Below are positions 34,929-46,206 of a stretch of 64,000 bases of DNA, piece after piece (position 1 is the first letter of the stretch; each line of letters begins with the position of its first letter). The DNA is from Chelatococcus sp. HY11 (GTDB lineage: Bacteria > Pseudomonadota > Alphaproteobacteria > Rhizobiales > Beijerinckiaceae). The translations under genes and the position numbers were made by a program. The notes beneath the pieces were generated by a model that saw nothing but the letters and a program-made list of their open reading frames with translations, was not told the origin of the DNA and did no database searches. The stretch covers positions 62,001 to 126,000 of the forward strand of contig NZ_JAHBRX010000001.1 of assembly GCF_018398335.1 (NCBI RefSeq), given 5' to 3'.

Positions 34929-36890
34929 ATGCGTTTTCCGCCCTCGATTCTCGAAGAAATTCGGGCACGGCTGCCGGTGACGGCGGTGGTCGGCCGACGC
35001 GTTCGGCTGACCAAGGCCGGCCGCGAATGGAAGGGGTTGTCTCCTTTCAACGCCGAGAAGACACCCTCGTTCTATGTCAATGATCACAAGGGTTTTTACC
35101 ACTGCTTCTCCTCCGGCAAGCATGGCGACATCTTCACCTTCCTGATGGAGACGGAGGGCGTGTCCTTTCCGGAGGCGGTGGAGCGGCTCGCGGCGGACGC
35201 CGGTGTCACCCTACCGAAGGTGTCGGAGGAAGCGCGGGCCGAGGAGGAGCGCCGGCGCGGCCTGCATGAGATCATGGACATGGCGGCGCGCTTCTTCGAG
35301 GCCAACCTGGCGAAGAAGGAAGGCGCGCAGGCCTCGCGTTATCTCGACGGACGCGGGCTCGGCCGCGAGGCGCGGGAGCGCTTCCGCCTGGGCTATGCCT
35401 TGCCCGACCGATTCGCGCTGCGCGAGCATCTGGCCGCCCAGGGTGTCGACGCGGACGCGATGATCGAGGCGGGCCTTCTGGTCAATCGCGAGGACGTGGC
35501 TGTTCCGCATGACCGTTTTCGTGACCGGATCATGTTCCCGATCACCGATGTCAGGGGCAGGGTGATCGCGTTCGGTGGCCGCGCGATGAGCGCGGACGCC
35601 CCGGCGAAGTATCTCAATTCGTCGGAGACGCCGCTCTTTCACAAGGGCCACGTGCTCTACAACCACCAGGCTGCCCGAAAGGCGGCGCATGACAAAAGCT
35701 CGGTCGTGGTCGTCGAGGGCTACGTGGATGTCATCGCCATGACCATGGCGGGCTTTCCGCATACGGTTGCGCCGCTCGGCACGGCGCTGACCGAGGACCA
35801 GCTCAATTTGCTGTGGCGCATGGCGCCGGAGCCGATCCTGTGTTTCGACGGCGATGGGGCGGGGCGGCGCGCGGCCTATCGCGCCATCGACGTCGCCCTG
35901 CCGCATCTCGTCGCAGGCCAGTCCCTGCGCTTCGCCTTGCTGCCCGAGGGGCAGGACCCGGACGATCTTGCGCGCAGTGGCGGCGCCTCTGCCATCGCCA
36001 AGGTGCTGGACAACGCGCAGCCGCTGGTCGACCTGCTCTGGATGCGAGAGGTGGAAGTGGCCTCCCTCGATACGCCGGAGCGCCGGGCCGCTTTGGAAAA
36101 ACGATTGTTCGGCCTGCTCGCCGGCATCCGCGACGAAGACCTGCGGCGTCATTATCGGGCGGAGATCGGCGAGCGTCTTCGGCAATTGCTGCCGCAATCC
36201 GGTGGGCGTCGCGGCAATTACGGTAGCGGGCGAGGGCAGGGCTATCAGCAGGGGTCTTTCCAGCAGGGTGCTGGCTACGGCGGTCAAAATTTCGGGAGGA
36301 ATGGCCGTGGTGGCCGGGATGCGCGCCAGCGGCCAGGTAACGCGCCGCTGCGGGCCAGTCCGAGCCTTGCTCGGCATCCGCTGTTCGCCGCCACGAGCGC
36401 CGGGGCGCCGCGGGAGGCCTTGATCGTGCTGACGCTTCTCGCCCATCCTGAATTGATGCACCGCTACGGGGAAGACGTGACTTCGCTTGATTTTGTCAAT
36501 GCAGATGCGTTACGGCTGCGAGCCTGCCTGATCGACAGGGAAGCCTTGGCGATGGATGGGCCGAAGCCATCCAGTTCGCTACCGCAGGAAGTCGCGCTGG
36601 CAGCCGAGCGGCTGCGCGTCGTGGTGCGCCACGGGGATGTCTGGGCCTTTGATCGCGACGCCGAATTGTCGGCAGTCGAGGAGATATTGCGGCAAGCACT
36701 GACCTTGCATCGGCGCGCATTCACGCTACATAGCGAATTGAAGGCTGCCGAACGTGCGCTTGCCGACGACGAGAGCGAGGCGAATCTCGCTTGGCTGACG
36801 GAAGTGCGCACCCAGTTGACTTCGCTCGACGGAGCGGAGGCCGACAGGGAAGCGGCGAAGAAAATGTCAACCTCCCGTAACCGCCCTTAA
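34929..36890 (+). CDS. dnaG: DNA primase
   Basis: A 653-residue DnaG: N-terminal zinc-binding-type domain, TOPRIM catalytic core (VVVVEGYVDVIAM, CFDGDGAGRRAA) and a C-terminal helicase-binding domain after a Gly/Gln-rich linker (GNYGSGRGQGYQQGSF). The N-terminal domain keeps the fold signature EKTPSFYVNDHKGFYHCF, but the positions that are CPFH and HCFGCG in zinc-binding primases read SPFN and HCFSSG, so three of the four metal ligands are gone. The ATG at 34929 is used; a shorter or longer start is unlikely given MRFPPSILEEIRAR. Confidence 0.95.
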   Translation: MRFPPSILEEIRARLPVTAVVGRRVRLTKAGREWKGLSPFNAEKTPSFYVNDHKGFYHCFSSGKHGDIFTFLMETEGVSFPEAVERLAADAGVTLPKVSEEARAEEERRRGLHEIMDMAARFFEANLAKKEGAQASRYLDGRGLGREARERFRLGYALPDRFALREHLAAQGVDADAMIEAGLLVNREDVAVPHDRFRDRIMFPITDVRGRVIAFGGRAMSADAPAKYLNSSETPLFHKGHVLYNHQAARKAAHDKSSVVVVEGYVDVIAMTMAGFPHTVAPLGTALTEDQLNLLWRMAPEPILCFDGDGAGRRAAYRAIDVALPHLVAGQSLRFALLPEGQDPDDLARSGGASAIAKVLDNAQPLVDLLWMREVEVASLDTPERRAALEKRLFGLLAGIRDEDLRRHYRAEIGERLRQLLPQSGGRRGNYGSGRGQGYQQGSFQQGAGYGGQNFGRNGRGGRDARQRPGNAPLRASPSLARHPLFAATSAGAPREALIVLTLLAHPELMHRYGEDVTSLDFVNADALRLRACLIDREALAMDGPKPSSSLPQEVALAAERLRVVVRHGDVWAFDRDAELSAVEEILRQALTLHRRAFTLHSELKAAERALADDESEANLAWLTEVRTQLTSLDGAEADREAAKKMSTSRNRP

Positions 36891-37129
36891 GCGTGGCGGC
36901 GCGTTCGGGGCGGTGGAGTTGGTTGATGGTGCGTGGGCGCGAGGCGCCGCAGTTTTCGAGATTTTCGGTTCGGCTTGCCGCGACCGGGGGTTGGTTAACG
37001 GTTAGTCAAGCGGTCACGCGCTTGAATGAAGTATGAGACGGGTGGCTGAGCGTCGGGGCTCATGCTGCCTTTTTGTCTATGAGCGCATATGGCTGACGCG
37101 ATAGGCTGTGTGCGAGTGGAGCATGGAAC

Positions 37130-39118
<1,989 letters not shown>

Positions 39119-39229
39119 TCTGCGTGGGGCGACATTTGGGTTGCCCACATCCGCCGCCTTGGACGCACAACTCTTGTCCGGTCGCATCAGGATAAGCGGC
39201 GGTGGCGCCTGAATGGAGAGGAATTGACC

Positions 39230-39517
39230 ATGTCGTTTTTGAAATCTCTCTTCTCGCGCCGTTCCTCCAGCGAGCCGGCTGCGCCAAAGACATTGAAAAC
39301 CTTGGAGCATAAGGGCTTTCTCATCCGTGCGGAGCCCTTTCAAGCCGAGGGCCAATATCAGACGGCCGGCGTGATCCAGAAGGAAAGCGATGGCGTTCTG
39401 CGCGAGCAGAACTTCATCCGCGCCGACCGGTTTACCTCCGCTGATGAGGCCGCCGAATTCGCGCTCTCCAAGGGCCGGCAGATCATCGATGAACAGGGTG
39501 ATGGGCTGTTCCGCTGA
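39230..39517 (+). CDS. HlyU family protein
   Basis: A 95-residue protein matching the HlyU family: KTLEHKGFLIRAEPFQAEGQYQTAG and FIRADRFTSADEAAEFALSKGRQIID. In databases the family is called a transcriptional activator after a Vibrio name, but this alphaproteobacterial group has no HTH and its role is unclear. GGAGAGGAA precedes the ATG at 39230. Confidence 0.82.
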   Translation: MSFLKSLFSRRSSSEPAAPKTLKTLEHKGFLIRAEPFQAEGQYQTAGVIQKESDGVLREQNFIRADRFTSADEAAEFALSKGRQIIDEQGDGLFR

Positions 39518-39767
39518 TCGGAAGCGTGGTGAAGGCCAGTCACCAAATAATCTGAAGCGCCGTTCAAAGCGCTGATATCGACGATTGTCTGACTTGTTCA
39601 TTCGCTCAATCCGGCTTTGGATCAGGGCTTATGTTGCCTTGACGGGCCTCCCGGCAGTGAACATAATGAGAACAAATCAATGAGACGGGGATGATCCTGC
39701 GCGATCTCGCGGGATTGTATGCGTCTTTTTTTCGCGATGGATTGCAGTCGCAGAAAGGCATGCCCAC

Positions 39768-41102
39768 ATGAATGCGCGCATGACCGAAGACACGTCCCTC
39801 TCCGATGCCGATAGCAATGGGATCACGCCCATGTTGGCAGACGTTGGTGCGCCGGCGCCTCCCGCGCCAATTTTTGTAGAACCCGCAGCTTCGGACGCCG
39901 CGGCGACAATCACGTCGATCCAGAACTCCCTCAAGGGGTTATCCCTCGACGGGCTGCGGTCGATGATCTCTATACGCGACTGGCTTCTCACCGAGGCGCG
40001 GGAGAAGAAGGATCAGACGTCACTGCTGACCACGCTCGCCGAACAGCTCAATGCTGCGGGCGTGCCAATCGATCGCGCCTCCATGACCACCGAAACGTTG
40101 CATTCCGAGCATGCGGCGGTCACCAGCGTGTGGCTGAAGGGTGGCAACAGCGAGCAGAAGGCTTTTCCCTATTCGGGCAATTCTGATGGCACCTATGAGC
40201 GCAGCCCCTTTTTTCATGTGCATCAAAAGCGCGAGCCCTTGTTCCTGGACTTGCGGGAAACCCCGGATGAGCGCTTTGGCATCATTCCTGAGCTGAAGGC
40301 CGACGGTTACGTCGGATACAGCTGCTTTCCGGTTTTCTTCGCGAATGGTGACGAGAACGGCATCTCCTTCGCGACAAAGTCGAGCGAGGGCTTTTCCAAG
40401 CCTCATCGCACTTTCCTCGAGGGTATTGTCCCGGCGCTGGCGGCGGCGATGGAGATCCGCGCGGGTTACGCGACGCTCGATCAGATCCTGAGGGTCTATA
40501 TCGGTGACGAGCCGCATCAGCGCGTGCTCTCGGGGGATGTCCGGCGCGGACAGGTCAGCCGGATCCGCTCCGCGATCCTGTTCGCGGATATGCGCAGTTA
40601 TACCCGGTTGACGTCCAGCATGCATCCGGAAGACGTCGTCAGCCTGCTGAACGTCTATTTCGACTGCCTCGTGCCGCCCATCGAGGCCGAAGGCGGCGAG
40701 GTGTTGAAGTATCTCGGCGACGGGCTCCTGGCGATTTTTCGCGACAGGGGCGACGATACCGGCGCTGCCGCGCAGTCCGCGCTGACAGCGGCCCTCGACG
40801 CCCTGGCGCGGATTGACGCCGCCAATGCCTCCGGCGTCGCCGGCGTGCCGTTGAAAGCGGGCATCGCCCTGCATCATGGCGAGGCGGCTTATGGCAATGT
40901 GGGTTCAGGCCAGCGCCTCGATTTCACGGTCGTCGGCCGCGACGTCAATCTCACGAGCCGCATGGCGGGGCTTAACAAGGTGCTGGGCGAACCGCTCCTT
41001 CTTTCTCGCCCCTTCGTCGAGCATCTGTGGGCGGATCCGCGCAGCCTCGGCTTCTTCGAGCTCGACGGTCTCGACGGCACGTTCGAGATTTATTCGCCTT
41101 AG
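39768..41102 (+). CDS. Class III adenylate/guanylate cyclase with N-terminal sensor region
   Basis: A 444-residue cyclase. The first ~250 residues look like a GAF-like sensor (SPFFHVHQKREPLFLDLRETPDERFG, GYSCFPVFFANGDENGISF). The catalytic domain follows: SAILFADMRSYTRL with the first metal Asp, GGEVLKYLGDGLLAIF with the second, and VVGRDVNLTSRM with the transition-state Asn and Arg. All catalytic residues are present, so activity is expected. No membrane helix is seen, so it should be cytosolic. Ligand and effector are unknown. Confidence 0.88.
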   Translation: MNARMTEDTSLSDADSNGITPMLADVGAPAPPAPIFVEPAASDAAATITSIQNSLKGLSLDGLRSMISIRDWLLTEAREKKDQTSLLTTLAEQLNAAGVPIDRASMTTETLHSEHAAVTSVWLKGGNSEQKAFPYSGNSDGTYERSPFFHVHQKREPLFLDLRETPDERFGIIPELKADGYVGYSCFPVFFANGDENGISFATKSSEGFSKPHRTFLEGIVPALAAAMEIRAGYATLDQILRVYIGDEPHQRVLSGDVRRGQVSRIRSAILFADMRSYTRLTSSMHPEDVVSLLNVYFDCLVPPIEAEGGEVLKYLGDGLLAIFRDRGDDTGAAAQSALTAALDALARIDAANASGVAGVPLKAGIALHHGEAAYGNVGSGQRLDFTVVGRDVNLTSRMAGLNKVLGEPLLLSRPFVEHLWADPRSLGFFELDGLDGTFEIYSP

Positions 41103-41382
41103 AGCAGGCCGATCTACAAAGCGGTATCCGCTGCTCTGTCTCTTTGTTCTCGCCATCGTAAGACCTGAAAGCCCTCATGCGCTTTCGGTTGCCCGTGCCC
41201 TCTGCAAGCCACCGCCAGGGCTGCGATATCGCCAGCCGGGCGGCCCCCCTGCGCATTGCTTTGCCAGCGCAACCAAGTGGTTACATCTATTGATAGATTT
41301 TATTGCATAATACAACCTTAGGGTGAACTCGGGATTTACACTCTCCCTGTAGCCTTGCCGGATTGCATGTTTGGAGCCTCCA

Positions 41383-43170
41383 ATGAGCAATCACGGTTCT
41401 GCCGATCGTGGCGGGAGCAGGCACAGGGTCTGGACGGGCACGCGTCGTTTCGCGGCATGCGGCTTTGCCTCGCGGCCATGGCGGGCCGCGCGGGCGTTCT
41501 GGCGCGCTGAAGATGCCAATATGGTGCTCTGGTTCGCCTTTATGCTCCTGCCGATTCTGCTCGCTGCGGGAGCGGCCGTGGACTATGCGCGGGCGGCGAC
41601 TTTGCGCACGAAACTGCAGCAGGCGACCGATGCCGCGACGCTCGCCGTAGCGCCTTTCGCCGGCCAGAAGACGGATGCTGAACTGAGGGCCATGGCGGAA
41701 AGCTTCCTGCGCGCGGCTATGGCATCGGCCATCAACAGCATGGGCGGACGTGACGTCCGCATCGATTCCATCACGATCAGCGTGGATCGCGGAGATGTGA
41801 CGGTGGTCAGCTCGGCCGCCTATGAACCGATGGTCATGGGCCTCGTGAGCTCCGGCGGCGACGCTATGACAGTGAGCACATTGTCGCGCACCATCGCTTC
41901 CGACGTGGAATATGAGATCGCACTCGTGATCGACAATTCCGGCTCAATGTCGAGCAATGCCGGCTCGCAGAATAAGATGCAGGCGACGAAAACGGCTGCG
42001 ATCAAGCTCGTGGACGCCATGTTCTCGACGCCGCAAGCCATCAACCGCACGAAGATCGCATTGGTCCCCTTCAATCTCTCGGTCAATACCGGCGGGCAGG
42101 TGCCTAGCATGTACACCGACACGACGGGCCGCTCGGAGATCCATTGGCCGTCGAATATCTTCGAGGGGCGCCCCAGCAATCCGCGTACCGCGTCCGCGAC
42201 CTGGCCCCCACAGTCGCGCTTTGATCTTTTCGCCGAGCTTGCGGCCGTTAAATCCAGCTATGGCTGGGGTGGCTGCTTCGAAATGCGGCCGGGCACCATC
42301 GGCACGACGGATACCCCGCCGGTGACATCCCCCGTGAGCCAGGCGGATTTCAACACGTTGTTCGTGCCCCAGTTCTGGCCGGATGAGCCTGACGCCAACA
42401 ACGGTTCCAACTACAGGTTCACGTCGGGAAAGACGACCACCACGTGGACCTATCTCAATAGCTATCTGAACGACAACACGGCGAGCGCTTGCAGCGCCTC
42501 GAGCAATCAGACCGCTGCCGGCGCATATGTGAAGGCCCAGAACAAGCTTTGCAAATATCGGTCAGCGAAGGTTTCGAGCGGAGGCTACGGCCCGAACTAT
42601 CTGTGTTCCTCCCAGGCACTGACGCGCCTGACGAATAATGCCTCCAACCTTAAGACCAAGATCAACCAGATGGTCGCTGATGGCGGCACCAATCTCGTCG
42701 AGGGCTTTATGTGGGGATGGCGCACACTCAGCCCGCGTGCCCCCTTCGCGGACGGCAAAGCTTATACGGAGCGCAGAAACCGGAAGATCATCATCATGAT
42801 GACGGATGGAAACAATCAATGGCTGCAGGCGAACAATCACAACGCCTCATATTACTCGCCTTTCGGCTTCTTCACGAACAACCGCATCGCCTCCGGCTTG
42901 ACGACAACGCAGGCATCCCGCAACGCCATGGATGCGAAGACCCTCGATGCCTGCAACAATGCCAAGGCCGCAGGGCTTATCGTCTACACCATTGGCTTCG
43001 ATACGGGATCCGATATCGACGCCCAGGGCAAGACGCTGCTTCGCGATTGCGCTTCCGCGGATTCCAGCGGCACCCAGAGGTTGACCTATATTGCGACCGA
43101 CAGCGCCGATATCGTGGAGATCTTCAACAATATCGCACGACAATTGGGAAGCCTGCGTCTCGCGCAATAA
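41383..43170 (+). CDS. Tad-type pilus-assembly protein with von Willebrand A domain
   Basis: A 595-residue protein resembling TadG-like proteins. A basic N-terminus leads to one helix (MVLWFAFMLLPILLAAGAAVDYARAATLRTKLQQATDAA, the TadE/TadG signature). The vWA domain begins at EYEIALVIDNSGSMSS, whose DxSxS is the MIDAS metal site; MMTDGNN supplies a further ligand region. A long Ser/Thr/Asn-rich insertion and several Cys residues lie within the vWA fold. No other tad genes are adjacent. GGAG precedes the ATG at 41383. Confidence 0.85.
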   Translation: MSNHGSADRGGSRHRVWTGTRRFAACGFASRPWRAARAFWRAEDANMVLWFAFMLLPILLAAGAAVDYARAATLRTKLQQATDAATLAVAPFAGQKTDAELRAMAESFLRAAMASAINSMGGRDVRIDSITISVDRGDVTVVSSAAYEPMVMGLVSSGGDAMTVSTLSRTIASDVEYEIALVIDNSGSMSSNAGSQNKMQATKTAAIKLVDAMFSTPQAINRTKIALVPFNLSVNTGGQVPSMYTDTTGRSEIHWPSNIFEGRPSNPRTASATWPPQSRFDLFAELAAVKSSYGWGGCFEMRPGTIGTTDTPPVTSPVSQADFNTLFVPQFWPDEPDANNGSNYRFTSGKTTTTWTYLNSYLNDNTASACSASSNQTAAGAYVKAQNKLCKYRSAKVSSGGYGPNYLCSSQALTRLTNNASNLKTKINQMVADGGTNLVEGFMWGWRTLSPRAPFADGKAYTERRNRKIIIMMTDGNNQWLQANNHNASYYSPFGFFTNNRIASGLTTTQASRNAMDAKTLDACNNAKAAGLIVYTIGFDTGSDIDAQGKTLLRDCASADSSGTQRLTYIATDSADIVEIFNNIARQLGSLRLAQ

Positions 43171-43407
43171 CGCGGAGGGGTGGCAAGGGTTCGGTCGGAC
43201 TATGGGGCTGACTGGCCCATGGGCTCAACCGGGCATCAAGCCTCACGTGTCGCCGGGGAACATGATCATCAGCATAACATATGATGATCCTCGCCCCGGG
43301 CATCTCCTCGGGTTCTCTTGCGTGGTCCCTTGACCGCCAAACTGTGCCGTGTCATCCAGAGCGTCGATGAGGATGCCGTCGACGGCTTTGGTTGCCAGGC
43401 ACCTCAT

Positions 43408-43483
43408 GGGCCTGTAGCTCAATGGTTAGAGCCGACCGCTCATAACGGTCTGGTTGCAGGTTCGAGTCCTGCCGGGCCCACCA
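43408..43483 (+). tRNA. tRNA with CAU anticodon, probably Ile2
   Basis: A 76-nt cloverleaf including CCA. Acceptor GGGCCTG pairs with CGGGCCC (one U-G), anticodon stem GACCG/CGGTC, loop CTCATAA, T stem GCAGG/CCTGC with TTCGAGT. The general sequence resembles bacterial tRNA-Ile2, whose C34 is changed to lysidine by TilS to read AUA; elongator tRNA-Met cannot be excluded. It is not the initiator: the first pair is G-C. The prophage integrase gene starts its 3' flank, so this is the integration target. Confidence 0.93.
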
Positions 43484-43540
43484 ATGATTTCAATGGCTTA
43501 CAAAATCGCCATTCCCAATCTCCAATGAAATCTCCAATGA
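43481..43540. other. Probable phage attachment region at tRNA 3' end
   Basis: CCAATGA occurs three times, at 43481 (joined to the tRNA CCA end), 43522 and 43534, the last two inside a 12-nt direct repeat (TCTCCAATGA-type). The integrase stop codon is one base beyond. This is the expected place for the attachment core and integrase arm sites. The matching site at the other prophage end lies outside the window. Confidence 0.55.
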
Positions 43541-44746
43541 TTAGGCCGATTTCTTTGGTTTGAAGCCTCGGACGGCCTCGGCCAGATAGTCAGGGTGGTG
43601 GTGGCCGTACGTCCGCTCGACCATCTCAGGCGACATGCCCAAGAAGCCCGCCGCCGTCCAGATCGGCACGCCGTTCTGCATGAGCCAGGTCGCCGCGGTA
43701 TGTCGGAGGGTGTGCGGCGTGACGTTCCCGTCCAGGCCCGCCTTATCGACGGCCGTCCCGAACGCCGTCTTCACCGAGATGACGGGCTTGCCGTTCCACT
43801 GCACGAAGTACTCGCCTGCGATCCCCTTGGCCTGCCATCGCCGCATATGAGCAAGAAGGTGAGGGGGGATGGGAACCGGAGGCTGGCGCTTGTTCGTCGC
43901 CTTCTTTCCCTCAGCAAGCCGATAGAAGATGCCGCGATCGAGGTCGACATAAGATCGCCCGACTGCCCTCGACGGCGATGCGGCAGCCAAAGCAGCGGCC
44001 CGCGATCCCGTGTACAGGCCCAGGAGAATGAAGCGCGCGACGTGCCGCAGTGGCCGCTTGTCGGTGGGGAGCACCTTGCCGGCATCTGGGCCCCGGTGCC
44101 GCCTCTGCTCTTCTCGGGCCCGCCAACACACCCAGAGCAACCGCGCCGCCTCGTCTCGCGTAAGCCAGCGATCGCGTGCCGTTCCCTTTTCAGGAAGCGC
44201 GACTTTCACGACGCCCCGGTGGAGCCCCTGTTTTGCATGGTGGTTAATTGCGGCCCGTAGGTCTTCCAGATCACGGCGCGCGCCGCCAGCCGTCGGAGCG
44301 GTGGGCGTGCCCTTCGGCCGGTGCTTGGCTGTGGCGCGTCGTTGCAGCTCAACTGCCCTGCGATGCTCGACGTAGGCCCGGCATGATTCGCCCGTGACGT
44401 CGGACAGCATTTTGCCGCCCCACCATTCGGCGAGACGGCTCAATCGCTGATCAAAGGTGCGCAGGTTAGCCTGGCGCTGGCGCGTATCGTCGTCGTAGAT
44501 CGAAAGCACATCGGCAATATCGATGCGTTCGATATCTCGCTCGCGCCGCTCCGGCCTGTATTTCTCCGCGATATATTCTTTTAGGCGCTTTTCCGCTTGC
44601 TCAATTTCGCCAGCAGCGCATCCCGTGGGGATATGCTCGCCGCCGTCGAGAATGAACCAGGCAGCATTGGCGATGCGCTTGCCCGTTCGCTTGTCAATCC
44701 GCTCCTTCCGGAGCCAGAGCCGGGCGCCCTTCGCTGGACGTGGCAT
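43541..44746 (-). CDS. Tyrosine-recombinase integrase
   Basis: A 401-residue phage integrase. The catalytic domain shows the first Arg in LGLYTGSRAAALA, the HxxR box TPHTLRHTAATWLM, the later His/Trp region GMSPEMVERTYGHHHPDY containing the nucleophilic Tyr, and the SAM-like core-binding domain in the N-terminal half. It should insert the phage at the tRNA 3' end next to it. GGAG lies 11 nt upstream of the ATG. It starts within the preceding gene, overlapping it by 166 nt. Confidence 0.94.
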   Translation of the reverse strand: MPRPAKGARLWLRKERIDKRTGKRIANAAWFILDGGEHIPTGCAAGEIEQAEKRLKEYIAEKYRPERRERDIERIDIADVLSIYDDDTRQRQANLRTFDQRLSRLAEWWGGKMLSDVTGESCRAYVEHRRAVELQRRATAKHRPKGTPTAPTAGGARRDLEDLRAAINHHAKQGLHRGVVKVALPEKGTARDRWLTRDEAARLLWVCWRAREEQRRHRGPDAGKVLPTDKRPLRHVARFILLGLYTGSRAAALAAASPSRAVGRSYVDLDRGIFYRLAEGKKATNKRQPPVPIPPHLLAHMRRWQAKGIAGEYFVQWNGKPVISVKTAFGTAVDKAGLDGNVTPHTLRHTAATWLMQNGVPIWTAAGFLGMSPEMVERTYGHHHPDYLAEAVRGFKPKKSA

Positions 44747-44940
44747 AGCCGACGCATCTCCTCAATTGCCCTGAGCGTGGTAAAATCCTTGCCAGCGATC
44801 CGCTCGACTGCCAGCCGCCCACGCTTTGCCTCCTTGCGGAGGCCACTCAACGTCATGCCCCCGTGAGGGAACCCATAACGCACCGCATCCACCAAGCGAA
44901 GCGGCTCGTCCGGCCCGATGTTGTCATTTGCGGTGGCCAT
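44581..44940 (-). CDS. Probable excisionase / recombination directionality factor
   Basis: A 119-residue protein with a MerR-like small winged motif: VDAVRYGFPHGGMTLSGLRKEAKRGRLAVERIAGKDFTTLRAIEEMRRLC. Rhizobial phages commonly have such a protein directly upstream of and overlapping the integrase gene, as here. The Ser/Ala-rich C-terminal part (about 50 residues) is encoded within the 5' end of the integrase gene in another frame. GGGGG precedes the ATG. Confidence 0.7.
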   Translation of the reverse strand: MATANDNIGPDEPLRLVDAVRYGFPHGGMTLSGLRKEAKRGRLAVERIAGKDFTTLRAIEEMRRLCHVQRRAPGSGSGRSGLTSERASASPMLPGSFSTAASISPRDALLAKLSKRKSA

Positions 44941-44952
44941 AACACCCCCAGA

Positions 44953-45132
44953 TCATTCTTTGCCAGCGATTGCCACCCGAAACGCAGCCTCTGCCGACGG
45001 CCGGATCAATTCCCGGATCTCCCGCCGGTACTGCTCGCTGCAGTTCTCCCATCGCAGGTGGTTGCGTTCCTTGTTGGCCATGTGGAACGCCGCAGCTGCG
45101 GCTTCGACGGCTTGTTCAATCGGGTCACTCAT
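44953..45132 (-). CDS. Small phage protein (59 aa)
   Basis: A short gene with a strong ribosome site (GGGAGGA, 8 nt before ATG). The product starts MSDPIEQAVEAAAAAFHMAN, is helical and charged (KERNHLRWENCSEQYRREIRE), and ends VAIAGKE. No family recognised. It lies 12 nt upstream of the excisionase gene on the same strand and is divergent from the DUF982 gene. Confidence 0.7.
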   Translation of the reverse strand: MSDPIEQAVEAAAAAFHMANKERNHLRWENCSEQYRREIRELIRPSAEAAFRVAIAGKE

Positions 45133-45172
45133 CTATCGGTCCTCCCGGCTGGCGATCGTGCTATCATACAGC

Positions 45173-45418
45173 ATGCCCCGTCTCTCGTTTGAACCGGTTG
45201 ATATCTGGATCTCTAACAGCACGCGACGGACGGTAACGAGCGTGGAAGAGGCGGCTCGGGTTCTTATGGAGGAGTGGCCGGGCACTGCCGCTGGCACTCC
45301 GTCTCACATGACCGCGCAACGGACTTGCCTTGCAGCGTTACAGTCCGAACGGCCCAAAGCGATCCTTGCTGCCCGTGCTGCCTTTCTCAAGGCTGCTGAG
45401 GAAGCGGGGATGGGGTGA
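45173..45418 (+). CDS. DUF982 domain protein
   Basis: An 81-residue DUF982 protein: FEPVDIWISNSTRRTVTSVEEAARVLMEEWPG, a middle MTAQRTCLAALQ and AARAAFLKAAEEAG at the end. DUF982 is a small rhizobial family without known role, frequent on phages, islands and plasmids. It is the only rightward gene within the leftward block, so it may be an accessory gene with its own promoter. No clear ribosome site is seen, and the 40-bp divergent spacer leaves little space. Its last 32 nt overlap the next minus-strand gene. Confidence 0.72.
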   Translation: MPRLSFEPVDIWISNSTRRTVTSVEEAARVLMEEWPGTAAGTPSHMTAQRTCLAALQSERPKAILAARAAFLKAAEEAGMG

Positions 45419-45659
45419 GGGTTTTCGGTAGCGAGTAGACCGTGCGCGCCTCGGGATGACTAAGCGCCATCTTTATGACGCTGCGAAGCTCTCTTTTGAC
45501 GACCTCGTGCAACTGCGCAATCTCGTCGTAGCTGAGGTCATCCCGCAAAAACTCCCCGAGACCGAGCGCGCCGACAACCTCTCCGCTCCAGATGACCATC
45601 TGCTCATCGTGGCAGATCCTGTCGACAGCGGCGTTAGGCAGTAGGGTGATCGTTGCCAT
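45387..45659 (-). CDS. Phage protein of unknown function (90 aa)
   Basis: Starts MATITLLPNAAVDRICHDEQM with GGAGAG 5 nt upstream. The middle is helical and acidic (LRDDLSYDEIAQLHEVVKRELRSVIKMAL). Longer starts are open but lack a ribosome site. Part of the leftward operon. No family recognised. Confidence 0.68.
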   Translation of the reverse strand: MATITLLPNAAVDRICHDEQMVIWSGEVVGALGLGEFLRDDLSYDEIAQLHEVVKRELRSVIKMALSHPEARTVYSLPKTLTPSPLPQQP

Positions 45660-45660
45660 C

Positions 45661-46206
45661 TCACTCTCCATTGAGGGCGGCGCGGGCGCGGATGTCAGCG
45701 AGCAAATCCTTATATGCCGCGTACCATCGGGTCTCGTGCTCTGGATCGAGGTTAATTTCCGCATCCCAGAGCGCCTTCTCCGCCCTGTCAGCGCGGGCTT
45801 TCTCTGCCACTGCATGTTCCTGCGCGAAGGCGGCAAAGGCTTCGGCGACATGGCTGCTCTGGGTAAACAGCCATCCGTTCTTGCTTGCTTTCTTCATGTG
45901 GTCCCACGCCCTCTCCACGAGATCCGCAGGCGGTTCGGGCAACTTGTGCATTTCCTGCATAAGTTGGTCACCACCATCAACGCCTTGCTGCGCATGGATT
46001 TGCGGTGATTTCAGACCGCTTTGATCACCACCAGAAACAGGCGGTTCGGGCTGCGGCGCGGCGGCGAGATAGGCGACGATCGCAGCGCGCACAGTTTTCT
46101 CACATTCTTCATCGTGATCGCCGCACATATCGATGGGACAATCAAGATAAGCCTTGTAGGCAGCCTCAAGCGCGGCTTCATCCAGCCGGTATCCGGGCGC
46201 GGTCAT
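45661..46206 (-). CDS. Phage protein of unknown function (181 aa)
   Basis: MTAPGYRLDEAALEAAYKAY starts a protein with a short acidic/Cys segment (CPIDMCGDHDEECEK), a Pro-rich linker, and a long helical C-terminal half rich in Ala, Glu and Trp. Such proteins with a modular D/E-C-E core are frequent in rhizobial phage early regions; the function is unknown. Start overlaps the upstream stop (ATGA). Confidence 0.72.
   Translation of the reverse strand: MTAPGYRLDEAALEAAYKAYLDCPIDMCGDHDEECEKTVRAAIVAYLAAAPQPEPPVSGGDQSGLKSPQIHAQQGVDGGDQLMQEMHKLPEPPADLVERAWDHMKKASKNGWLFTQSSHVAEAFAAFAQEHAVAEKARADRAEKALWDAEINLDPEHETRWYAAYKDLLADIRARAALNGE

Noticed and set aside
43408-43483. Initiator tRNA-Met
   Set aside because: The first acceptor pair is G-C and the anticodon-stem lacks the three G-C pairs of initiators; Ile2 or elongator Met are the options.
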